From Olleya aquimaris (GTDB taxonomy: Bacteria; Bacteroidota; Bacteroidia; Flavobacteriales; Flavobacteriaceae), in contig NZ_QLLO01000002.1 of NCBI RefSeq assembly GCF_003259525.1, positions 248,001 to 312,000 of the forward strand: a stretch of DNA of 64,000 bases, in the 5' to 3' direction. A program made the translations under genes and the position numbers. Position 1 is the first letter of the stretch; each line of letters opens with the position of its first letter. The notes beneath the pieces were generated by a model. The model was not told where the DNA came from and did no database searches. It was given only the letters and a program-made list of their open reading frames with translations. Of the stretch, positions 8,833-17,621 are shown in pieces.

Positions 8833-9909
8833 TTATCTAAACACACTAAAGTCAAGTTTTAAAGAAAACACATTAGAGTATAAAGCGACACTTTGGTCTC
8901 CAATATCTGTAAATGCATAATCCACTTGGATTCCTTTATATTTAAAACCGACCCCAAAGCTAGGTTGAAAGGTTAGGTCTTCTGAGTTGTCAAACTGTAA
9001 CTCATTTTGGAAATTACCTACTCCAGTTCTTAGGTAAATCATGTCTAAATATCCAAATTCAAATCCTAAAGCAGGATTTATACTTGCAAAAGACGAAGAT
9101 AAAATATCATTATTTTGCTCGAATCTAACATTTAAATCCAACTCGGCTTCCAATGTATAATCGTAATGAAATCTGTATAATTTAGCCACACCAATTTGTA
9201 GTTTTGGGATGGTAATTTCTGTGGTTTCAGGTAATTCTTGGTTTTGCCCTTCTACTGCGTTTTGTACTTTAGCAAATTCTTCTTCATCAATATTCCAAGC
9301 ATTAAATGTGGTTGTTATATCTCGAGCCATGATGCCAAACTTCCAATTGTTGTTACTTTCAAATTGAATAGCAGCATCTAGTCCAAATCCCCAACTTGAG
9401 GCAAAATCTCCAATAATTCTTCTAATAATTTTAGCATTGACTCCGTAACTTAAGCCTTCAATAGGTAAATCTCTAGAATACGAAAACGTTAACCCATAAT
9501 CTGCAGTAGAAAACAAACTAATTCTGTCATAATTCACATTTCCTTGCTCGTCTATAAGTTGCGTGGTGTCTAAAATATCATCTACTGCAAATCGTATGAG
9601 AGAAATCCCAAAAGCACTTCTGTTATCAAGTGGCATAGCAAATGCAGCATAGTCGTAATTAGCAATATTAGCAAAGTAGCTAGAATGCATTAAGGCTAGT
9701 TGATTGTCTTCTAAATTGATTAAACCAGCAGGATTCCAATAGCCAGAATTAACATCGTTACTTCGTGCTACAACAGCATTACCCATTCCTAATGCAGCTG
9801 CATCCACACCAATATTCATAAATTCGTTTGAATATTTACGAGTAGTTTGAGCAATAGTTAAAGTTGTGCTCAATAATAAAAAGGCTAGTAAGCGTATTTT
9901 CAATGTCAA
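8833..9909 (-). CDS. PorV/PorQ family outer-membrane beta-barrel protein
   Basis: 358 residues: signal peptide ending near TLTIAQ, then the N-terminal signature of the PorV/PorQ (FadL-like) family, FMNIGVDAAALGMGNAVVA followed by SGYWNPAGL. The rest is alternating beta-strand sequence ending in an aromatic strand (KLDFSVFR), as expected of an outer-membrane barrel. PorV proper shuttles cargo in type IX secretion; this copy is a family member and need not be PorV itself. The first possible start is TTG 9909. A second TTG at 9903 (MKIRLL) is equally good. A near-consensus -7 box (CATCTTTG, 9925-9918) lies only about 10-20 nt upstream, so the leader must be very short. Confidence 0.83.
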   Translation of the reverse strand: MTLKIRLLAFLLLSTTLTIAQTTRKYSNEFMNIGVDAAALGMGNAVVARSNDVNSGYWNPAGLINLEDNQLALMHSSYFANIANYDYAAFAMPLDNRSAFGISLIRFAVDDILDTTQLIDEQGNVNYDRISLFSTADYGLTFSYSRDLPIEGLSYGVNAKIIRRIIGDFASSWGFGLDAAIQFESNNNWKFGIMARDITTTFNAWNIDEEEFAKVQNAVEGQNQELPETTEITIPKLQIGVAKLYRFHYDYTLEAELDLNVRFEQNNDILSSSFASINPALGFEFGYLDMIYLRTGVGNFQNELQFDNSEDLTFQPSFGVGFKYKGIQVDYAFTDIGDQSVALYSNVFSLKLDFSVFR

Positions 9910-9977
9910 TTTTTTTACAAAGATGCTATAATTTTTCTATATATTAAACTTCAATTTTAACACTATATTGTCTCGTG

Positions 9978-10010
9978 TTTGGAATAGAGCCAAATACTTT
10001 GTTATTTTTA
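9978..10010 (+). promoter_or_regulatory. Probable promoter of pssA-terC
   Basis: TTTG at 9978-9981, 21 bases, then TATTTTTA at 10003-10010 (one mismatch, the final G, to TAnnTTTG). Transcription would start near 10017, a few bases before the ATG at 10025. Confidence 0.5.
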
Positions 10011-10024
10011 CAAAAAACTAACTA

Positions 10025-10774
10025 ATGACTATTAAAGCTTTTATACCAAATTTTGTGACGCTTCTTAATTTATTCTGCGGAAGTGTGGCAGTTATCTTTG
10101 CAGTGAATAACCATTTTGTATTTGCAGCCTTTTTTGTGTTTTTGGGTATTTTCTTTGATTTTTTTGATGGTTTATTAGCCAGAAAACTTAAGGTGCAAAG
10201 TGAGCTAGGTTTACAATTAGATAGCCTAGCAGATATGGTCACTAGCGGATTGGTGCCTGGAATTATTATGTTTAAGTTATTAGAATTAGCAAGTCATAAC
10301 AAAGCATTTACATCTATAAATGATTGGACAGCCTCTATGCAATGGAGTGGTTTTAAGTTAAATTTGTTACCCTTTATTGGATTGTTTATTACGTTGGCAT
10401 CTGCCTATAGATTAGCACGTTTTAATTTAGACGAAGACCAACAAAGTTATTTTAAAGGTTTGCCAACACCTGCAAATGCTCTACTCATTTTATCTTTGCC
10501 ATTAATTTTAGAGTTTCAGAATAACGATTTAATTAATGCAACTATACTTAATAAATGGTTTTTAATTGGACTAACCATTGCGAGTTGTTACTTATTAAAT
10601 TCACCCATAAAACTATTTGCTTTAAAATTTAAAGATTGGACCTTTAAAACCAATGCAGTCCGCTACATCTTTATTATTTTAAGTATCGTGCTATTAATTG
10701 TCCTGCATTTTGCAGCTATACCAATTATTATTGCCTTATATATTTTACTGTCTTTATTTAATAATATAAACTAA
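10025..10774 (+). CDS. pssA: CDP-diacylglycerol-serine O-phosphatidyltransferase
   Basis: Integral membrane enzyme making phosphatidylserine from CDP-diacylglycerol and serine, the first step to phosphatidylethanolamine. The CDP-alcohol phosphatidyltransferase motif is complete: D48-G49, A52-R53, G62, D66 and D70, the residues that bind Mg2+ and the CDP group. Several hydrophobic helices follow; 249 residues is normal for the short (type II) bacterial enzyme. The N-terminus IPNFVTLLNLFCGSVAVIFA is typical of PssA, not of PgsA. The terC-like gene starts 9 bases downstream, so they are likely co-transcribed. Confidence 0.93.
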   Translation: MTIKAFIPNFVTLLNLFCGSVAVIFAVNNHFVFAAFFVFLGIFFDFFDGLLARKLKVQSELGLQLDSLADMVTSGLVPGIIMFKLLELASHNKAFTSINDWTASMQWSGFKLNLLPFIGLFITLASAYRLARFNLDEDQQSYFKGLPTPANALLILSLPLILEFQNNDLINATILNKWFLIGLTIASCYLLNSPIKLFALKFKDWTFKTNAVRYIFIILSIVLLIVLHFAAIPIIIALYILLSLFNNIN

Positions 10775-10783
10775 TCTTATACT

Positions 10784-11614
10784 ATGTTAGAAGTTGTTTT
10801 TACATTACTAATGCTTATTTTATTACAAGCTGTTTTAGGCTTTGATAACCTTTTGTATATTTCTTTAGAGTCCAAAAAAGCACCTGAAGCCGATCAAAAA
10901 GGAGTTAGGAAAAAAGGGATTTTAATCGCTATTGTTTTAAGAATTGTATTGTTATTTGTATTGGTTAGAATCATTGGTTTTTTTCAAGAACCATTTTCTT
11001 TTTTAACGGGTGAAATTGGTGATGTCGCGTCCTTTGAGTTTAATGGTCATAGTTTAATTGTGCTTGCTGGTGGTGGATTTATAATTTATACTGCTATTAA
11101 AGAAATTTGGCACATGATTGGTGCTCCAGATTTAGATCATGATATTGAAGGTGATGGTAAAAGTAGAAAATCTGCCAATGCAGTAATTACCAGTATAGTT
11201 ATTATGAATTTAGTGTTTTCATTCGATTCTATTTTAGCAGCAATTGGACTAACCAGCGATATTGAAAATGCAACTACTGCATTTATAGTTATGGCTATTG
11301 CAATTGTAATTAGTGGATTGTTAATGCTGTTTTTAGCAGATAGAATCTCAGTGTTTTTAGCTAAAAACAGAATGTATGAAGTCCTAGGTTTATTTATCCT
11401 GTTTATTGTTGGTATTATGCTAGTTACTGAAGGTGGACATTTAGCCCATTTAAAGTTATTTGGTAACCCAATAGAATCTATGAGCAAAACAACCTTCTAT
11501 TTTGTGATTGCTATTTTAGTGATAACAGATGTTGTACAAGGTCGATATCAAAGAAAGATTTTGGCAGAGCAGAAAGCGATGATGAAAGATACTAAGAAGG
11601 ATAAGGTGTCATAA
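10784..11614 (+). CDS. TerC family integral membrane protein
   Basis: 276-residue polytopic membrane protein. TerC hallmarks are the acidic membrane motifs FDNLLYISLESKKAP near the N-terminus (about residues 20-34) and FSFDSILAAIGLT in the middle (about 146-158). TerC proteins carry paired Asp residues there that are thought to bind metal. About seven membrane helices; the acidic middle loop (PDLDHDIEGDGKS) is notable. Family members are linked to tellurite resistance or Mn2+ export; which applies here is not known. It follows pssA by 9 bases and ends in a strong bidirectional terminator. Confidence 0.9.
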   Translation: MLEVVFTLLMLILLQAVLGFDNLLYISLESKKAPEADQKGVRKKGILIAIVLRIVLLFVLVRIIGFFQEPFSFLTGEIGDVASFEFNGHSLIVLAGGGFIIYTAIKEIWHMIGAPDLDHDIEGDGKSRKSANAVITSIVIMNLVFSFDSILAAIGLTSDIENATTAFIVMAIAIVISGLLMLFLADRISVFLAKNRMYEVLGLFILFIVGIMLVTEGGHLAHLKLFGNPIESMSKTTFYFVIAILVITDVVQGRYQRKILAEQKAMMKDTKKDKVS

Positions 11615-11615
11615 A

Positions 11616-11648
11616 AAAAATCCCAATTGAAATTCAATTGGGATTTTT
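11616..11648. terminator. Bidirectional rho-independent terminator (terC / lptB)
   Basis: A perfect 15-bp stem, AAAAATCCCAATTGA (11616-11630) with TCAATTGGGATTTTT (11634-11648), loop AAT, with A/T tracts on both sides. It lies between convergent genes and can serve both. Confidence 0.88.
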
Positions 11649-11673
11649 TTTATGAGATAATGTATTATTAATG

Positions 11674-12414
11674 TTATTCTCTAATCTTCTTCTTACGTAG
11701 TTCAAAATTCTGACCCAAGTACACTTTACGTACCATTTCATCGTTAGCCAATTCTTCAGGTTCACCTGCTTTAAGGATGCTTCCTTCAAACATTAAATAG
11801 GTTCGGTCTGTAATAGCTAAAGTTTCCTGTACGTTGTGGTCTGTAATTAAAATACCAATATTCTTTTTGGTTAGTTGTGCGACTATACGTTGGATGTCCT
11901 CTACTGCAACAGGATCTACTCCAGCAAACGGTTCATCTAATAAAATAAAGCTAGGATTAGTGGCTAAAGCACGAGCAATTTCTGTACGTCGACGCTCACC
12001 ACCAGATAATAAATCACCTCTATTTTTTCTAATGTGTCCTAAACTAAATTCTTCAATTAAAGACTCCATACGGTGTAATTGCTCTTTTTTACTCAGCTTG
12101 GTTAATTGTAAGACACTTAAAATATTATCTTCAATACTTAATTTTCTAAATACAGATGCTTCTTGAGCTAAATAACCAATACCATTTTGTGCACGTTTGT
12201 ACATTGGGTATTTGGTAATTTCTGTATTATCTAAAAAGATTTGTCCGCCATTAGGCTTAATTAAACCAACAATCATGTAAAACGATGTTGTTTTACCAGC
12301 TCCATTTGGACCTAATAACCCTACAATTTCTCCTTGATTAACCTCAAGAGAGACGTCTTTTACAACTTTACGTCCATTATAGGACTTCATTAAATGTTCG
12401 GCTCTAAGCTTCAT
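11674..12414 (-). CDS. lptB: LPS export ABC transporter ATP-binding protein
   Basis: 246-residue ATPase of the LptB2FG complex that extracts lipopolysaccharide from the inner membrane. All ABC motifs are present: Walker [10 protein letters not shown]-loop in [14 protein letters not shown], signature LSGGERRR, Walker [14 protein letters not shown] and H-loop ITDHNVQET. The Q-loop sequence and the phrase [12 protein letters not shown] are characteristic of LptB among ABC ATPases. It ends a minus-strand run with the arabinose-5-phosphate isomerase gene at its head, matching the frequent grouping of Kdo/LPS functions. The gap to the upstream CMD gene is 75 bases. Confidence 0.94.
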   Translation of the reverse strand: MKLRAEHLMKSYNGRKVVKDVSLEVNQGEIVGLLGPNGAGKTTSFYMIVGLIKPNGGQIFLDNTEITKYPMYKRAQNGIGYLAQEASVFRKLSIEDNILSVLQLTKLSKKEQLHRMESLIEEFSLGHIRKNRGDLLSGGERRRTEIARALATNPSFILLDEPFAGVDPVAVEDIQRIVAQLTKKNIGILITDHNVQETLAITDRTYLMFEGSILKAGEPEELANDEMVRKVYLGQNFELRKKKIRE

Positions 12415-12489
12415 GTAGATTATTTAATTGTGCTAAAAATAGTCATTTAGATATAACTATTAAAATAGGACTATTATTTTATGTAAAGT

Positions 12490-12837
12490 TTAACCTTGTG
12501 CCTCTAATGCTTCCCAATACTCGTAAGCACGTCTTAAATGCGGAATAACAATAGTACCACCTATTAAGGTTGCTATGCTTAATGTTTCCATAACCTGTTC
12601 TTTAGACAAGCCTAGTTTGTAACTAGATTCTAAATGGTATTTAACACAATCGTCACAACGTAAAACAGTTGAAGCTACTAATCCTAGCAACTCTTTTGTT
12701 TTAACGTCTAGAGCACCTTCGGTAAACGCGTTGGTATCTAAATTAAAAATACGTTTGATTATTTTGTTGTTATCGCTAAGAATTTTGTCATTCATCTTAG
12801 CACGATAGTCGTTAAAGTCTTTAACTTGGTCTGACAT
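12490..12837 (-). CDS. Carboxymuconolactone decarboxylase (AhpD-like) family protein
   Basis: 115-residue all-helical protein with the AhpD-like redox motif C-x2-C in RCDDCVKYHLESSYKLG (about residues 59-75), including the downstream His. Such proteins work as small alkyl-hydroperoxidase or thiol-redox enzymes; the actual substrate is unknown. Its ATG lies 17 nt inside the end of tatC, so translation is coupled to it. This CMD-tatC-kdsD order looks like a conserved housekeeping run and not an accessory insertion. Confidence 0.85.
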   Translation of the reverse strand: MSDQVKDFNDYRAKMNDKILSDNNKIIKRIFNLDTNAFTEGALDVKTKELLGLVASTVLRCDDCVKYHLESSYKLGLSKEQVMETLSIATLIGGTIVIPHLRRAYEYWEALEAQG

Positions 12838-13657
12838 GTTTTTTCTGTTTTTTTAAATCTCTTTTTACTACTATTCTGGCAATATGAATACTAATTTCGT
12901 ATAAAATTAATACAGGTATTGCAACTATAATTTGACTGGCTACATCTGGAGGCGTAATAATTGCAGACAGTATTAATACAATGACTAAAGCAAATTTGCG
13001 GTATTTGCGTAAAAACTCTGCAGTGACTAATCCAACTTTTGCTAAAAAATAAATAAGTATGGGTAACTCAAAAATAATTCCTGATGCTAAAACAGCAGCT
13101 CTAACTAATCCTACGTAAGACGAAATATCAATCTCATTAGACACTTCTGTACTAACAGAATAGGTCCCTAAAAAGTTTATGGATAAAGGTGTGATTATGT
13201 AATACCCAAAAAGTACACCCATAAAAAATAATAGAGAAGATATAATAATAAATCCAGTTGAAGTTTTTCTTTCTTTAGAAGTTAAGCCAGGACTTATAAA
13301 ATGCCACAATTGGTAGATAACATAAGGAAAGGCAACTATAAAACCTGCATAAATTGAGGTCCAGATATGGATGGAAAATTGACCAGCCATTTCACGGTTT
13401 TGAATGATAAACGGGAACGCATCCGCACAAAAACTAATATCGTTTATACCAAAGAATTGAGACAGATTACACAACCATTGATAGGTTGGAAATGACATTT
13501 TTTGAGGCGCAAATAAAATTGTATCAAAAATAAAACTAGGGAAACAAAACGCTACAATTCCACAAATTACTACTGCCGAAACTATCCTAATTAAATGCCA
13601 TCTTAAATCTTCAAGATGATCTAAAAATGACATATCGTTTACATCTTTTTTCGCCAT
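12821..13657 (-). CDS. tatC: Sec-independent protein translocase subunit TatC
   Basis: 278-residue core subunit of the twin-arginine translocase. The N-terminal cytoplasmic motif MSFLDHLEDLRWHLIR is the signal-recognition surface of TatC, followed by six hydrophobic segments and a positively charged C-terminal tail (KRDLKKQKKHVRPS). The loop SPGLTSKERK, containing the conserved Glu, is present. No tatA/tatB gene is in the window. The start overlaps the last base of the isomerase stop and the end overlaps the CMD gene, so this is a tightly packed operon. Confidence 0.95.
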   Translation of the reverse strand: MAKKDVNDMSFLDHLEDLRWHLIRIVSAVVICGIVAFCFPSFIFDTILFAPQKMSFPTYQWLCNLSQFFGINDISFCADAFPFIIQNREMAGQFSIHIWTSIYAGFIVAFPYVIYQLWHFISPGLTSKERKTSTGFIIISSLLFFMGVLFGYYIITPLSINFLGTYSVSTEVSNEIDISSYVGLVRAAVLASGIIFELPILIYFLAKVGLVTAEFLRKYRKFALVIVLILSAIITPPDVASQIIVAIPVLILYEISIHIARIVVKRDLKKQKKHVRPS

Positions 13658-14622
13658 TATAAAATCCCTTCTCTAATTAAATCATGTACGTGTACAACAC
13701 CTGCATATTGACCGTCTTTTTCTACTAATAATTGAGATATACCATACGTTTCTAAAACTTCCATAGCATCTATAGCCATAGCATCTTCCTCAATACGTTT
13801 AGGATTAGCACTCATTATATCTTTAGCTGTTAATTGGCTAAAGTCATCCACTTTACTTAGCATACGACGCAAATCACCATCGGTAATAATTCCAACAATT
13901 TTATGGTCTTGGGTAACTGCTGTGACACCTAACATTTTTTCAGAAATTTCTACAATAACCTGCTTGATGTTAGTGTTTAAAGACACTTCTGGTTTCATAT
14001 TTGCAGACGAAATATCGTGAACTCTTAAATATAATTTTTTTCCTAAAGCACCTCCAGGATGGTATTTAGCAAAGTCTTTACTTGAAAAACCACGCAATTC
14101 TAATAAACTAACAGCTAATGCATCACCTAATACTAATTGAGCTGTTGTACTGGTTGTAGGTGCTAGATTATTAGGACAAGCTTCTTTTTGCACAAACGCA
14201 TTTAAAACAAAATCGGCTTGTTGCCCTAAAAACGAATCTTTATTACCAGTAATGGCAATCATTTTGTTTTCAGCATTTTTTATTAAAGGCACCAAAACTT
14301 TAATTTCTGGCGTATTTCCACTTTTAGAAATACAAATCACCACATCATCTTCTAAGATTAATCCTAAGTCACCATGTATGGCATCTGCAGCGTGCATAAA
14401 TACTGCTGGAGTCCCAGTAGAATTTAGTGTAGCTACAATTTTTGTAGCGATAATGGCACTTTTACCAATGCCTGTAATAATGACACGACCTTTAGAGTTG
14501 TAAATTAATTCTACTGCGTCTGCAAAATCATTATCAATTAATGTAGAAAGGTTTAAAATAGACTGTCCTTCTAATTTAATAGTTTCTATTGCACTATTAA
14601 TAATGGACGCTTTTGTTTTCAA
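13657..14622 (-). CDS. kdsD: Arabinose-5-phosphate isomerase (KpsF/GutQ family)
   Basis: 321-residue enzyme converting ribulose-5-phosphate to arabinose-5-phosphate, the precursor of Kdo in lipopolysaccharide. An N-terminal SIS domain (about 40-175) contains GIGKSAIIATKIVATLNSTG and the phosphosugar loop ISKSGNTPE. Two CBS domains occupy about 200-320 (ITDGDLRRML is typical). HPGGALGKKL links the two parts and is diagnostic of the family. It heads the minus-strand operon kdsD-tatC-CMD-lptB; co-location with lptB fits an LPS role. Confidence 0.93.
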   Translation of the reverse strand: MKTKASIINSAIETIKLEGQSILNLSTLIDNDFADAVELIYNSKGRVIITGIGKSAIIATKIVATLNSTGTPAVFMHAADAIHGDLGLILEDDVVICISKSGNTPEIKVLVPLIKNAENKMIAITGNKDSFLGQQADFVLNAFVQKEACPNNLAPTTSTTAQLVLGDALAVSLLELRGFSSKDFAKYHPGGALGKKLYLRVHDISSANMKPEVSLNTNIKQVIVEISEKMLGVTAVTQDHKIVGIITDGDLRRMLSKVDDFSQLTAKDIMSANPKRIEEDAMAIDAMEVLETYGISQLLVEKDGQYAGVVHVHDLIREGIL

Positions 14623-14818
14623 TGTCTTTAATTTTTTTGGTTTATAAAGATTTTACTATCTTTAGTCTTAATCTAAAAACTACAAAGGTTTTTAAATTGT
14701 AATTGGCAACAAATTTAGCGAAAAAATTGAGAGGGGAATTCAATTCTTTGCAACATTTTATTTGTTTGCCAAATGTAAGTAAGTGTAAATAATTAATTTA
14801 ATACGTAAGTTTTATCTA

Positions 14819-17011
14819 GTGAAAAGCGAATTGCATTCAGCACTAAAAAAATACTTTGGTTTTGACGAGTTTAAAGGTCTTCAAGAACAAGTTATCAAAA
14901 GTATCCTTGAACAAAAAAATACATTTGTAATCATGCCCACTGGAGGAGGTAAAAGCTTATGCTACCAACTTCCAGCTTTAATGCAAGACGGAACTGCTAT
15001 TGTAGTATCGCCTTTAATTGCATTAATGAAAAACCAAGTAGATGCCATACGAGGCGTCTCTAATGAAAATGGTGTAGCGCATGTTTTAAATTCTTCGTTA
15101 AATAAAACCGAAGTCAAACAAGTCAAAGCGGACATTACTAATGGTATAACCAAGCTGTTGTACGTGGCTCCGGAGTCTTTAACTAAAGAAGAAAATGTCG
15201 AGTTTTTACGAACGGTAAAAATCTCGTTTATGGCTGTAGATGAAGCCCATTGTATCAGTGAATGGGGACACGACTTTAGGCCAGAATACCGTAATTTAAG
15301 ATCTATAATTAAACGCATAGGAGATAACATTCCTATTATTGGGTTGACTGCAACAGCAACTCCTAAAGTTCAGGAAGATATCTTGAAAAACTTGGGAATG
15401 AATGATGCTAATACCTTTAAAGCGTCATTTAATAGACCTAATTTATATTACGAGATACGTCCTAAAACCAAAAACGTAGACTCAGATATTATCCGTTTTG
15501 TAAAACAACACGAAGGAAAATCTGGTATCATCTATTGTTTAAGTAGAAAACGTGTTGAAGAACTGGCACAAGTCTTACAGGTAAACGGAATAAAAGCTGT
15601 GCCATATCATGCTGGTTTAGATGCTAAAAAACGCTCTAGTCACCAAGATATGTTTTTAATGGAAGATATAGACGTTGTAGTAGCTACCATTGCTTTTGGA
15701 ATGGGAATTGACAAACCAGATGTACGCTTTGTTATCCATCATGATATCCCAAAAAGCATAGAGAGTTATTATCAAGAAACTGGACGTGCTGGTCGAGATG
15801 GAGGAGAAGGTCATTGTTTGGCCTATTATGCTTATAAAGACATAGAAAAATTAGAAAAATTTATGTCTGGTAAGCCTGTTGCAGAGCAAGAAATAGGTCA
15901 CGCATTATTACAAGAAGTGGTTGCTTTCGCGGAAACCTCAATCTCAAGACGTAAATTTATACTGCACTATTTTGGTGAAGAGTTTGATAATGAAACAGGT
16001 GAAGGTGGAGATATGGATGATAATATGCGTCATCCTAAAGAAAAGCAAGAAGCTAAAGATGATGCTAAATTGGTATTAGAAATTGTTGACGCTACTAACG
16101 AAAAATATAAGGCTAAAGAATTAGTTAATGTTATTGTTGGTAAGTCTAACGCTTTAATTAGCTCTCATAAAACAGACGAACAATCCTTTTTTGGTAAAGG
16201 AAAAGAGAAAGAGAAGTCGTATTGGATGGCGTTAACACGACAAATTTTAGTCGCTGGATTTCTTAAAAAAGATATAGAAACCTATGGTGTTATTAAATTA
16301 ACACCTGAAGGAAAAAACTTTATCAAAACTCCTGAGTCCTTTATGATGACTAAAGATCATGATTTTGGAGATGATGCTGATAGTAGTATAATTACAGCTA
16401 AAAAAGGCGGTGGAGCAGTAGTGGACGAAGCGTTAATGAAAATGTTAAAAGACTTACGTAAGTCTAATGCTAAAAAGATTGGAGTCCCTCCATTTGTGAT
16501 ATTTCAAGATCCTTCACTAGAAGATATGGCTCTAAAATATCCTACAACAATTGAAGAACTATCCAATGTTCACGGTGTTGGAGAAGGTAAAGCTAAAAAA
16601 TACGGTAAAGATTTTGTAAAACTTATTGCTCAATATGTAGAGGATAATGACATTACTAGACCAGATGATTTGGTAGTAAAATCTACAGGAAGTAATTCTG
16701 GATTAAAATTATATATTATCCAAAATGTAGACAGAAAATTACCTCTTACAGATATTGCATCTGCTAAAGGCATGGAGATGTCTGCTTTTATAAAAGAAAT
16801 GGAAGCCATAGTCTATTCTGGAACCAAATTGAATATTGATTATTGGATAAATGATATTTTAGACGAAGACCAACAAGAGGAGCTTCATGACTATTTTATG
16901 GAATCTGAAACCGATAAAATTGATATAGCAATTGATGAATTTGATGGTGACTATGATGATGAAGAACTACGATTATATCGCATTAAATTTATTAGTGAAG
17001 TTGCTAATTAG
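14819..17011 (+). CDS. recQ: ATP-dependent DNA helicase RecQ
   Basis: 730-residue 3'-5' DNA helicase for recombination and repair. The superfamily-2 core (about 1-340) has Walker A MPTGGGKSLC (39-48), DEAH-type VDEAHC, the RecQ aromatic-rich loop SEWGHDFRPEY, and motif VI QETGRAGRDG. The RQC region follows, and an HRDC-like domain lies about 535-610 (FQDPSLEDMALKYP..HGVGEGKAKKYG). Start is GTG at 14819, matching KSELHSALKKYFG, the normal N-terminus. Oddity: the four Zn2+-binding cysteines of RQC are absent; the region after HYFGEEFDNETG reads GGDMDDN where C-x2-C-x2-C is expected. A short heptamer array follows the stop. Confidence 0.94.
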   Translation: MKSELHSALKKYFGFDEFKGLQEQVIKSILEQKNTFVIMPTGGGKSLCYQLPALMQDGTAIVVSPLIALMKNQVDAIRGVSNENGVAHVLNSSLNKTEVKQVKADITNGITKLLYVAPESLTKEENVEFLRTVKISFMAVDEAHCISEWGHDFRPEYRNLRSIIKRIGDNIPIIGLTATATPKVQEDILKNLGMNDANTFKASFNRPNLYYEIRPKTKNVDSDIIRFVKQHEGKSGIIYCLSRKRVEELAQVLQVNGIKAVPYHAGLDAKKRSSHQDMFLMEDIDVVVATIAFGMGIDKPDVRFVIHHDIPKSIESYYQETGRAGRDGGEGHCLAYYAYKDIEKLEKFMSGKPVAEQEIGHALLQEVVAFAETSISRRKFILHYFGEEFDNETGEGGDMDDNMRHPKEKQEAKDDAKLVLEIVDATNEKYKAKELVNVIVGKSNALISSHKTDEQSFFGKGKEKEKSYWMALTRQILVAGFLKKDIETYGVIKLTPEGKNFIKTPESFMMTKDHDFGDDADSSIITAKKGGGAVVDEALMKMLKDLRKSNAKKIGVPPFVIFQDPSLEDMALKYPTTIEELSNVHGVGEGKAKKYGKDFVKLIAQYVEDNDITRPDDLVVKSTGSNSGLKLYIIQNVDRKLPLTDIASAKGMEMSAFIKEMEAIVYSGTKLNIDYWINDILDEDQQEELHDYFMESETDKIDIAIDEFDGDYDDEELRLYRIKFISEVAN

Positions 17012-17062
17012 GTGGGAAGTGAAAAGTGGAAAGTGAAAAGTGAAAAGCGAAAAGTGAAAAGT
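17012..17062 (+). repeat. 7-bp tandem repeat array (GTGAAAA units)
   Basis: About seven heptamers of the type AGTGAAA, with single-base variants (AGTGGAA, AGCGAAA), begin one base after the recQ stop codon and end before the 3' end of the opposite-strand gene at 17071. The unit sequence is unrelated to the array at 7423-7610 but the period is the same. Confidence 0.8.
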
Positions 17063-17070
17063 AGTTGGTA

Positions 17071-17505
17071 TTAAACTTCAGATTTTTCAAAAGGCTTAAA
17101 AACAAGTTTGTTTTTTTTAGTAGTTAATATTAGTTCTTTAATTGTTGAACGTCTAATAGTTTCTACAACGTCTTTTTCAATTTCAAAATCTATTCTGGTA
17201 ACATAACCTTTAAAAATATCTGCTGGTTCAGATTCTAGTTCATTCATATCTGCATTTAAGTCTAATGAATAATTAGTACCTTCAATACGCAGTTTTGCAC
17301 CAGTTTTGGTTTTAAGTTTAAATTTTCCAATAACATAAGTCTGGAAGTAATAATAACCACCAAGCTCATTATATCCTGCATATATCACATTGTTGTCCGC
17401 TACACCAAGAGGTTCATCTTGACTATGTTTTAATAAGGCTTCAACATAATTTGTATCACTAGTTTCTTCGTTTTCTTTCTTTTTAAAACTGCTAAAAATT
17501 CCCAT
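17071..17505 (-). CDS. Conserved hypothetical protein
   Basis: 144 residues, no signal peptide or membrane helix. A charged N-terminus (MGIFSSFKKKENEETSD) is followed by a mostly beta-strand domain with aromatic strands (GYNELGGYYYFQTYVIGKF) and an alternating C-terminus (ILTTKKNKLVFKPF). I do not recognise the family. Codon use and composition match its neighbours, and it is the only good frame in the space, convergent with recQ. Likely cytoplasmic; role unknown. Confidence 0.68.
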   Translation of the reverse strand: MGIFSSFKKKENEETSDTNYVEALLKHSQDEPLGVADNNVIYAGYNELGGYYYFQTYVIGKFKLKTKTGAKLRIEGTNYSLDLNADMNELESEPADIFKGYVTRIDFEIEKDVVETIRRSTIKELILTTKKNKLVFKPFEKSEV

Positions 17506-17591
17506 TACTCAAATTTAATTTGGTCAAAACTACTAAAAATTAGTCGATCAAACTTTCTAGTTTTAACTTTTAAACTTGTTTGTTAGTTTCC

Positions 17592-17599
17592 TATCTTTG
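17592..17599 (+). promoter_or_regulatory. -7 element of the cyclophilin-FKBP gene
   Basis: TATCTTTG, a full match to TAnnTTTG, followed by CACC; the ATG at 17622 is 22 bases downstream. The nearest upstream TTG (17576-17578) is closer than the usual 19-21 bases, so the -33 element is weak or displaced. Confidence 0.55.
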
Positions 17600-17621
17600 C
17601 ACCTCATTAAAAAACAATGAC

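Noticed and set aside
8833-9909. Calling this gene porV itself
   Set aside because: Sequence supports only the PorV/PorQ family; several members occur per genome and no T9SS core gene is nearby.
14710-14743. Minus-strand promoter for kdsD (TAAATTTG at 14717-14710)
   Set aside because: The -7 box fits but the nearest -33 TTG is 23 bases away and the leader would be long; not convincing enough.
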